Both the position numbers and the translations under genes were made by a program. From Bdellovibrionales bacterium (GTDB lineage: Bacteria; Bdellovibrionota; UBA1018): DNA of 7,663 nt. How positions within the stretch are numbered: position 1 is the first letter of the stretch; each line of letters opens with the position of its first letter. This document shows positions 1 through 5,777 of this stretch, piece after piece. The notes beneath the pieces were generated by a model. The model searched no databases. It saw nothing but the letters and a program-made list of their open reading frames with translations, and was not told where the DNA came from. The DNA lies in contig JAGWZD010000092.1 in NCBI GenBank assembly GCA_018968995.1, forward strand, positions 1-7,663. The letters run 5' to 3'.

Positions 1-799
1 GTTCGCGGGTCATCAAAAAGCTTTCTTTATCCTCAACCTGAACCATGTCGTCGAGAATCGAAAAGTCATAATTTTTCGGAATAAAGTCTTCACCGATGCC
101 TTCAATTTTATAGGTTTTCGGGGTAGCGACGGCACTGCCTGTCTTATACGTGTCATAGACGATTGAACCAACAGGGTCGACCGCGATCACCCGAACGCTA
201 GACTTCTTTTCCTTCAGATATTTGCCTGTTCCACAAACGGTTCCACCGGTGCCGATACCTGCAATAAAAACATCGATATCTGGCATCTGGGCCAAAATTT
301 CGGGTCCTGTGTACCGATAATGGCACTCACGGTTAGCGAGGTTATCGTATTGATTCAAATGAACCGAGTTGGGAGTCTCTTGAGCGATCCTGCGAGCAAC
401 CGAGTAATAGCTTCGAGGATCGGCGGCATCTACGTTGGTGGGAGTGATCACCACTTCGGCCCCAAAGGCCCGCATCGTGTCTACTTTCTCTTTAGACATT
501 TTGTCGGGCATCACAAAGATGGCCTTGTAGCCCTTGATGATGCAAGCAATGGCTAAACCAATGCCAGTATTTCCGCTCGTGCATTCCACAATGGTGCCGC
601 CGGGCTGAATTCGCCCCTTCTTTTCAGCATCCTCAATGAGATACCAACCGATTCGGTCTTTGATTGAACCACCCGGGTTGAAAAACTCGAGTTTACCAAA
701 GAGCGCTGCTCCGGTCTCGGCCTCGACCTCGGCAGCCACTCGGCTGAGGCGGACGATCGGCGTATTTCCTATGGTCTCGAGGACGTTTTTGCGGATCAT
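1..799 (-). CDS. cbs: Cystathionine beta-synthase-type PLP enzyme, 5' part only
   Basis: The first 266 codons of a fold-type II PLP enzyme read leftward from ATG 797-799 and leave the window without a stop. Visible landmarks are IGNTPIVRL (10-18), the PLP Schiff-base lysine K47 in NPGGSIKDR, the PLP asparagine loop TSGNTGIG (74-81), the phosphate loop GIGTGGT (181-187) and EGIGEDFIP (233-241). GKLEFFNPGG, MPDKMSKEKVD and the EGIG-DFIP block match the cystathionine beta-synthase branch better than O-acetylserine sulfhydrylase. The expected reaction is serine plus homocysteine to cystathionine in the cytoplasm, the first transsulfuration step toward cysteine. Whether C-terminal CBS regulatory domains follow cannot be seen. 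It starts 9 bases after the gshA stop, and the bases just upstream (GTCTCCCTC) contain no Shine-Dalgarno sequence, so translation probably depends on coupling to gshA. A serine sulfhydrylase role is the main alternative. Confidence 0.9.
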   Translation of the reverse strand, partial: MIRKNVLETIGNTPIVRLSRVAAEVEAETGAALFGKLEFFNPGGSIKDRIGWYLIEDAEKKGRIQPGGTIVECTSGNTGIGLAIACIIKGYKAIFVMPDKMSKEKVDTMRAFGAEVVITPTNVDAADPRSYYSVARRIAQETPNSVHLNQYDNLANRECHYRYTGPEILAQMPDIDVFIAGIGTGGTVCGTGKYLKEKKSSVRVIAVDPVGSIVYDTYKTGSAVATPKTYKIEGIGEDFIPKNYDFSILDDMVQVEDKESFLMTRE

Positions 800-808
800 G
801 AGGGAGAC

Positions 809-2128
809 TTAACCTGAGCGCAGGTGCTGAGCAAGTTCCTTGCCGGAGGCTAGAGCAGAAAGTCGAGCGATCGAGCCATAAACCAGCTCTAAAACAGGTT
901 CGCTTTGATCTGAGTGTTCGTCCCCGGCCTCAAAATCATCATCGATATCGCTCGGTCGCTTGAGGTCCGACATGCAGAGCTTTTTAAAAACCATCCCTTG
1001 AGAGTTCAGATTGTCCTCAACCCCACGCTCGGTGTTGGTCCGCAGGAATCCGCCGATCAGTTCGCTTCCGACTAGGTAAATGACGGGCTCGGCAGCGAGT
1101 CGCTGAACCAACGTGGCTGTCGGAACACCTTCTTGAACAACCACGCTTTGAATGGCCATTCGATTTTTTCCGACGCTCATCTTATTCTTGGTTCGACGAT
1201 TCATCTTACGAATCTCATCAGCTGAATGAACCACCATGACTCCCATTCCATAGGTGCCAGCATTATTCTTCACAAAAACAATCGGTCTTCGAGAAATGCC
1301 TCTTGCAGAGAATTCCGATTGCATACGAGTTAAAACCTTCTCGGTGATTTCAGCCACTTTATCAGTACCGAGGTCCTCGTTGAAGTCGACGGGAGAAACC
1401 TCATGAGTTTCGATCTGGATCGACCAGGGGTCGATACCAACAATCGAAGCAAATTCTCCCGCAAGGTGATTGTAGTGAATAAAGTGTTCGCTCTTTTTTC
1501 TCGAATGCCAGCCAAGAACATGGCTTGGAATAATGGGCTGAACCACAGCATCTAGTGGCTTGGGATATCCTCCTGAGAAATCGTTATTTAGAAGAATCCA
1601 GTCGGGTTTGAAGTCGCCAGCCTTGAGTAAACCATTGGAATCAATTTCAATCGGTCGGGCAACGAGCTCTTTGTCTGTTGCCGACCGTAGTCGTAGGGGT
1701 GAGCTGAAGCCCTCTGGAATGGGGCCGTACCAGCCCAGTTCAGATTCGAATCCGGCCTCTCGCAGTACCAAAAGCAGATAGTATAGATTCTCGAGATAAT
1801 AGGCGTTCGACGTATGCGATTCGGGAAGAATTAAAATCCGTGAGGGAAGGTCACGGTTCATTCGAGACGCCATCGCTGCAATCTGAGATCGAATCACTGC
1901 AGGTGCTGTCCGCAAATCGTCTGGGCAAATGTTATTGAATCCCGCAGGATACAAATTGCTATCCACAGGAACAATTTTGTACCCGGAATCGCGCAAATCG
2001 ACCGAGCAGTAGAAGGGGGGAGGAGCCTTTGAGGCCACTGAAGCCTGCCAGTCCCAGAGTGCGCGTCGGTTTTTTTGGATCTTTTGCGCAAGATCCTTTT
2101 TCCACTGAAAAGCCTTACTCGTGCTCAT
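809..2128 (-). CDS. gshA: Glutamate-cysteine ligase, T. ferrooxidans/proteobacterial type
   Basis: A 439-residue cytoplasmic enzyme expected to join glutamate and cysteine with ATP, the first step of glutathione synthesis. I recognise the family (GshA of the Thiobacillus ferrooxidans type, unrelated in sequence to E. coli GshA) from the N-terminal block VDLRDSGYKIVPVDSNLYP (43-61) followed by AGFNN, from LPESHTSNAYYLENL (101-115), from KNNAGTYGMGV (287-297), which looks like an ATP-grasp nucleotide loop, and from EPVIYLVG...GGFLRTN (347-365). An acidic stretch, DIDDDFEAGDEHSDQSE (394-410), precedes the C-terminal helix and is probably a flexible insert. The frame is open from 2149, but ATG 2126-2128 is preferred: it forms an ATGA overlap with the upstream stop and has AGGTAAAGGG just upstream. 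The CBS-type gene follows after 9 bases, so enzymes for cysteine supply and use are adjacent. The family call is from memory of its motifs; length fits. Confidence 0.88.
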   Translation of the reverse strand: MSTSKAFQWKKDLAQKIQKNRRALWDWQASVASKAPPPFYCSVDLRDSGYKIVPVDSNLYPAGFNNICPDDLRTAPAVIRSQIAAMASRMNRDLPSRILILPESHTSNAYYLENLYYLLLVLREAGFESELGWYGPIPEGFSSPLRLRSATDKELVARPIEIDSNGLLKAGDFKPDWILLNNDFSGGYPKPLDAVVQPIIPSHVLGWHSRKKSEHFIHYNHLAGEFASIVGIDPWSIQIETHEVSPVDFNEDLGTDKVAEITEKVLTRMQSEFSARGISRRPIVFVKNNAGTYGMGVMVVHSADEIRKMNRRTKNKMSVGKNRMAIQSVVVQEGVPTATLVQRLAAEPVIYLVGSELIGGFLRTNTERGVEDNLNSQGMVFKKLCMSDLKRPSDIDDDFEAGDEHSDQSEPVLELVYGSIARLSALASGKELAQHLRSG

Positions 2129-3072
2129 GGGCCCTTTACCTGAGAGCAATTCGACTGCAGGGCGAGCATGAGCTCGGCCAAGTAAGTCTCTAGCTCTTTT
2201 GCTGTACGCTTCCCAGGTGGGAGTGGGGGGTGTTCGCAGGAGCTGAGAAAATGCTCTGAAATTTTCTTCCAGCTAGCCTCGGCTAGCGAGAGAGGCTCTC
2301 TGGAGCTTGTCAGAGAGTTTGTGGCCCATGTCTGAATTTTTTGATGCTGGGAACGAGCTTGAATAACGCATGCCGTATGGCGTCCGGACTGATCGATGAC
2401 TTGCTCTTCAGTCAGCACTTTAGAGGAAGGAAATCTGTTACATTTTGTTTCCATAAATTGGAGCTCTAGAACCTCTAGCCAAAGAGCTGCAAGTGCGGGG
2501 TTCAGAGATTCCTCTAGTTTGCGTCGACGGCTCGCGACCAAGCTAGTTTCTACACGTTTGAATTGTTTGAGAGAAAGAAGCGCTCGAGTTTTGATAATCT
2601 GGGCGTCAATTCCCCAAGAGATTTTTCCGGAATCAGCGTCTGCTAAAAGTTTATCCGCAACCAAAAGAGCTTCAGCACCTTTTTGAAGGCGAAGATAGGC
2701 CCGAGCGCGCAGTAGATCGATTTCTCTCGCTGCGTTTCCCTGACCTTTCAGATTGTTCCAGGCAAGCTTTAACCATTCCAGAGCCTTTGCGGCGTTACCG
2801 CGTTCAAGCTCAACTTCTCCCAGTAATTTTTGCGCATTCAGTGAGCGCGAGTGGGTGGGAATTCGATTCACTAGGCGTTCTAAGGTGAGAGCAGCTTCGT
2901 CTAGTTTTTTCTCAGCGATTTGCTCCTGTGCCCGCTCCCACAGAATTTCAGCCTCACCAGGGGCGATCGGTCCCGAGGCCGTCTGTGAGCGAGTTGAGGT
3001 TTTAGCTTCTTCAGCAAAAGTCGGAAAAGTTACCGAAAGCGAGGCCAAAAGAGGAATCATTAGCCGAAGCAT
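2125..3072 (-). CDS. Exported TPR-like helical repeat protein, function unknown
   Basis: A 315-residue protein with a probable Sec signal peptide: positive R3, hydrophobic stretch about 4-16, likely cleavage after A20 (TFA/EE). No lipobox is seen, so it should be periplasmic or outside the cell. Residues about 42-180 are rich in helical repeats of TPR character (AEKKLDEAALTLERLV, LLGEVELERGNAAKALEWLK, ARAYLRLQKGAEALLVADKL), with three to four helix pairs. The C-terminal half is different and carries the only cysteines of the mature protein (C211, C235, C279, C309), which could form disulfides. Two starts exist: ATG 3070-3072, 8 bases from a strong AGGAGG and giving the charged n-region, and ATG 3058-3060, overlapping the upstream stop as TAATG. 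I chose the first. It overlaps arsA-like B by 13 bases and gshA by ATGA. I do not recognise a specific function; a scaffold or binding partner is the plain inference. Confidence 0.8.
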   Translation of the reverse strand: MLRLMIPLLASLSVTFPTFAEEAKTSTRSQTASGPIAPGEAEILWERAQEQIAEKKLDEAALTLERLVNRIPTHSRSLNAQKLLGEVELERGNAAKALEWLKLAWNNLKGQGNAAREIDLLRARAYLRLQKGAEALLVADKLLADADSGKISWGIDAQIIKTRALLSLKQFKRVETSLVASRRRKLEESLNPALAALWLEVLELQFMETKCNRFPSSKVLTEEQVIDQSGRHTACVIQARSQHQKIQTWATNSLTSSREPLSLAEASWKKISEHFLSSCEHPPLPPGKRTAKELETYLAELMLALQSNCSQVKGP

Positions 3073-4148
3073 TGATCGAGCCTCCTGGCAATATGCACTA
3101 GGTCCTTAAAGTCGTGAACGTCACGAGCGAGTTCGGGCATCAGTTGAGGATCAATGGAGTCGCCTGCCACGGTTTTTTTAAGGTTTCGTAATCCACGTTC
3201 TTCGCGAGCTTTGAGATTTCTTAGAAGCTCGACCGCTGACACGAACTCCGATTCATGAGGGGGTGGGCTTTGAGGCCCCTCATCTCGGTAAGCCCCAATG
3301 GTTCGGTTCACAACCATTCCATCAAGTTTCAATCCGTGCTTCTCGAGGTGCGCTCGAAAATGCGCCAGTTCTTCGCTAAAGTCACAGTGAGCTCCGGTAA
3401 CTAGAACCACTCCCACTTCTTCGCTTTCCATGAGTTGAATCATTCGTCGTAAGTGATCCATAAATCCGGCGCGAACCTCGAAAAGCACCGTGACAAACTC
3501 CATCATGTATCCCATGAAGCCCGCACCCATCAGTTTTTCTAGAAGTCCAAGCACTTTTCTCATGGCTGAGGAGGCAAGCTTGTTAGCAGGCACAATGAGC
3601 CACTGAATATAATTCGCTTCAAATAGTTGCGAGAGAAGTTTTGGGGCATCGAGAAATTCCAAAGTGCTTCTACTAGGCGGGGTATCCAAGATGATACAGT
3701 CGTAATTTCCAGACTCATGAATGAATTGTAGCTTTTGCATCGCCATGTATTCATTGGCGCCAGAAAACTCGCGAGCAAAAATCTGAAAGAGTGGATTCTT
3801 AAATAGTGTCTCGGCTGTTGCTGGATTTTGGGTCAGGCTCTTCAGGAAGCTCTCAAAAGTGGTGCGAGTGTCTGGCATCAGAGCTGAAAAGCTAGCGGTC
3901 TCAGGTAACTGGATGCCCTGTGCAGTTAAAGCCTCACGCAGCTTATGTGTGAGATCGGTGGGTTCATTTCCTAAAGCATCAATACCTAAAGATGTAGCCA
4001 ATCGTTTCGCTGGGTCGATGGTGATCACGCAGACTTTCCGACCCTCTATGGCCGCCCGAATTCCCATCGAGGCACTCAGAGTTGTTTTTCCAACGCCACC
4101 TGTTCCTGCCGTAATAAGAATCTTTCGTTTGGATAGAATGGACTTCAC
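3060..4148 (-). CDS. ArsA/Get3-family ATPase B (signature lysine replaced by Thr)
   Basis: A 362-residue SIMIBI-class P-loop ATPase of the ArsA/Get3 group. The Walker A loop is GTGGVGKT (15-22); ArsA, Get3 and MinD normally have GKGGVGKT, so the signature lysine that reaches across the dimer is Thr16 here. Switch I shows IDPAKRLATSLG (44-55), the A-loop-like D45, and switch II is LDTPPSRSTLEFLD (154-167). Residues 196-240 carry eight methionines in a hydrophobic helical context, like the client-binding region of Get3. No CxxC zinc motif or ArsA-like metalloid cysteine cluster is visible, so arsenite pumping or canonical GET function should not be assumed. Translation starts at GTG 4146-4148, in a GTGA overlap with ATPase A and with AAAGAGG upstream. 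It probably acts with ATPase A as a heterodimer (inference). The substrate is unknown. Confidence 0.88.
   Translation of the reverse strand: MKSILSKRKILITAGTGGVGKTTLSASMGIRAAIEGRKVCVITIDPAKRLATSLGIDALGNEPTDLTHKLREALTAQGIQLPETASFSALMPDTRTTFESFLKSLTQNPATAETLFKNPLFQIFAREFSGANEYMAMQKLQFIHESGNYDCIILDTPPSRSTLEFLDAPKLLSQLFEANYIQWLIVPANKLASSAMRKVLGLLEKLMGAGFMGYMMEFVTVLFEVRAGFMDHLRRMIQLMESEEVGVVLVTGAHCDFSEELAHFRAHLEKHGLKLDGMVVNRTIGAYRDEGPQSPPPHESEFVSAVELLRNLKAREERGLRNLKKTVAGDSIDPQLMPELARDVHDFKDLVHIARRLDQCFG
3081..3086 (-). promoter_or_regulatory. Strong Shine-Dalgarno AGGAGG inside the end of ArsA-like ATPase B
   Basis: The minus strand reads AGGAGG, then 8 bases, then ATG 3070-3072. This is the best ribosome site in the window and decides the start of the exported TPR-like protein in favour of 3072 over 3060. 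It lies within the coding sequence of ATPase B. Confidence 0.75.
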
Positions 4149-5062
4149 AACCAGCCTCTTTCAGCAATTTGCTTCTCGAGGCCGATCACGACTTGCTCAA
4201 ACTCTTTGAGTTCACTTTCAGGGTAAACTCTTTGCCAAGGTAGGGATTCAATCGTGATTTGGGCCTCTCGCCAGGTCTTTAGGTTGTGCTCTTCGAGCAA
4301 GCACCTGCGAAGAGCGAAATCTTGAATAGACTCAGCCATGGGGGTTGGCCATTGATCTGGGTTCACGTCGACGTTTCGGGCCATCGCATGTTTTTTCACG
4401 TCTGGGAAAAGTCGATTCACTAAGAACCCAGGAGGATTTTCAGGAAAGAGCTGCAGAAGAAACGCTTCGAGCTCTAAAGACTCACGAAGCGGCATCTCTT
4501 CAGGAAGAGCTACGATAAGCTGTCCGCATTCCTCGGGGTTGCCGAATGTCGCCAGCATTCCTTTGCTATCCTGATACAGGGGGCCGCCGCGAAAAATTCC
4601 TGACCAGTTTCCGATGCTATGAAACATCGCTAGGCCAAACCCGGTCGAAGGCATGTCTGCAACAATGCAGTCGTAGTTGCGCCGTTCGTGCCAGAGCTTA
4701 CCGAGCAGGACAAGTTCGTGAATTCCCGGTCCTGCCTTCGCTAGAAACCGAATCAGCGGATTTTTAGAAAATAAATGACCGAGTCCAGGAACTTTGAGTT
4801 TGATTCCCATGTACTCTTCAAAAGCTTCTTCAGCAGTGCAGTTGAGTTCGAACAGGTTTTTATTGACGCGTCGTAGCTCACCGGGCGGTCGAGTAGGATC
4901 TTCAAATCCAACCCAGAGGGTTTTCTTTCCGGATTTCGACTTAGCCCGAGCAATTGCTTGAGAGACGGCCGTTTTTCCGACGCCTCCTTTTCCGCTTACA
5001 AAAATAATCGGAACGGAGAGCAGTTTTTTGACGCTGGGGCGAGTTTGGGATGAGTTGCTCAT
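4145..5062 (-). CDS. ArsA/Get3-family ATPase A (canonical deviant Walker A)
   Basis: A 305-residue ATPase and the first gene of the minus-strand operon. It has an intact deviant Walker A loop, GKGGVGKT (24-31), with both lysines (K25 signature, K30 P-loop), a switch I-like EDPTRPPGELR (54-64) and a switch II/Walker B YDCIVADMPSTGFG (130-143) with D136. The body is shorter than ATPase B and than single-domain Get3, and the helical subdomain between about 70 and 125 lacks the methionine-rich segment seen in B. Cysteines are isolated (C75, C132), with no CxxC. Paired ArsA-like genes are known in other bacteria (for example the mycobacterial Rv3679-Rv3680 pair, from memory) without a link to arsenic. 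It ends in a GTGA overlap with ATPase B, so near-equal synthesis and a complex are likely. The start ATG 5060-5062 has only a weak GGAT ribosome site. It is cytoplasmic; the substrate is unknown. Confidence 0.88.
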   Translation of the reverse strand: MSNSSQTRPSVKKLLSVPIIFVSGKGGVGKTAVSQAIARAKSKSGKKTLWVGFEDPTRPPGELRRVNKNLFELNCTAEEAFEEYMGIKLKVPGLGHLFSKNPLIRFLAKAGPGIHELVLLGKLWHERRNYDCIVADMPSTGFGLAMFHSIGNWSGIFRGGPLYQDSKGMLATFGNPEECGQLIVALPEEMPLRESLELEAFLLQLFPENPPGFLVNRLFPDVKKHAMARNVDVNPDQWPTPMAESIQDFALRRCLLEEHNLKTWREAQITIESLPWQRVYPESELKEFEQVVIGLEKQIAERGWL

Positions 5063-5085
5063 TTAGGGATATCCAGCTTCAAGAA

Positions 5086-5091
5086 ATCATA
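5086..5091 (-). promoter_or_regulatory. Possible -10 element of the five-gene minus-strand operon
   Basis: The minus strand reads TATGAT (5 of 6 to TATAAT), 23 bases before the ArsA-like ATPase A start. This would give a 5' leader of about 17 bases. No good -35 sits at the usual spacing (ACTCAT at 17 bases); TTGAAA is present but only 12 bases away. Some promoter must lie in this 92-base gap, because the neighbouring gene is divergent. The exact site is uncertain. Confidence 0.3.
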
Positions 5092-5118
5092 AACCTCTGG
5101 GGCTTTCAATGAGTGAGC

Positions 5119-5146
5119 TTGCTTTTGATCGGTTTGGGCCTACACT
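5119..5146 (+). promoter_or_regulatory. Possible promoter of the LpoB-like operon, leaderless layout
   Basis: TTGCTT (5119-5124), a 16-base spacer and TACACT (5141-5146) form a weak sigma70-like promoter. The -10 ends 8 bases before ATG 5155, so transcription would begin at or next to the start codon. No Shine-Dalgarno sequence precedes that ATG, which agrees with a leaderless message. This is inference from spacing only. Confidence 0.3.
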
Positions 5147-5154
5147 CTAGATTT

Positions 5155-5763
5155 ATGCGACACATTTACTCGTTGGCTCGGCTTTTTGGGGTTTTGGTTA
5201 TTTTGGCTGGAATGCAGGGGTGTGGACCCAAAGCATTCACTAAGGGAGAGTATGACAACCCCGAGCGGGTGGCGCTCTTGGACGACAAGTTTAACGAAGC
5301 CGACATGCAGCAAATGGCGGACACGGTGGTCCAGGCCATCATCAAATGTGATGTTGTAGCAAACGCCGCCCAGAGACCAGTCGTGGCCGTGGAAAAGGTT
5401 TTGAATCGTACTGAAGAGCATATCGATACCACGTCGATGACAGACAAGATCAGAACAACCTTGCTGAAGTCGAAAAAGGTACGGTTCGTTGATAAGTCGG
5501 GTCGCGAGGCTATCGAGGAAGAGTATAAGTACAGCGAAGGCGGAAATGTTTCTGGTGCTACCGCGAAAAAGAGAGGAAAGCAGACGGGTGTTGATTATCT
5601 GCTGGGTGGCTCGATTTCCGCGAACATTCAGGAAGTGGGCAACGATAAGCTGATTTACTATAAGCTCACGATGAACCTGACCAATGTCGATTCGTCGGAG
5701 ATCGACTGCACAGAAGAGCGTGAAATCCGCAAGAAGTACCGCAAGCGAAGCATGGGTCTTTGA
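5155..5763 (+). CDS. lpoB: LpoB-like lipoprotein, penicillin-binding-protein activator
   Basis: A 202-residue outer-membrane-type lipoprotein. The signal peptide has MRHIYSLAR as n-region, LFGVLVILAG as hydrophobic core and lipobox MQGC with Cys23 as the lipidated residue. The domain contains RPVVAVEKVLNRTEEHIDT (74-92), then TDKIRTTLLKS and GVDYLLGGSI (145-154). This is the pattern of the LpoB/YcfM family, whose E. coli member activates the glycosyltransferase of PBP1B. Unlike E. coli LpoB, there is no long Pro/Gln-rich linker after the cysteine; the folded part seems to begin within about 10-20 residues. The frame is open upstream to GTG 5113, but starting there would place 14 extra residues before the signal peptide, so ATG 5155 is chosen. 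A long minus-strand frame over this gene (5140-5964) is an in-register shadow. It is the first gene of a three-gene plus-strand group. The family call is solid; the PBP partner is inferred. Confidence 0.85.
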   Translation: MRHIYSLARLFGVLVILAGMQGCGPKAFTKGEYDNPERVALLDDKFNEADMQQMADTVVQAIIKCDVVANAAQRPVVAVEKVLNRTEEHIDTTSMTDKIRTTLLKSKKVRFVDKSGREAIEEEYKYSEGGNVSGATAKKRGKQTGVDYLLGGSISANIQEVGNDKLIYYKLTMNLTNVDSSEIDCTEEREIRKKYRKRSMGL

Positions 5764-5777
5764 TTTGACCTGATAGC

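Noticed and set aside
320..556. A 78-codon plus-strand open frame in the left part of the window.
   Set aside because: It is antisense to the CBS-type gene, whose minus-strand frame shows continuous conserved PLP-enzyme motifs through this region.
2272..2287. Inverted repeat GCTAGCC-TC-GGCTAGC in the exported TPR-like gene.
   Set aside because: It lies inside well-formed coding sequence (LAEAS codons), with no T-run and no nearby gene boundary that it could serve.
3060..5062. Arsenic-resistance operon reading of the ATPase pair.
   Set aside because: No arsR, arsB, arsC or arsD-like gene is present, and neither ATPase has a recognisable metalloid-binding cysteine cluster.
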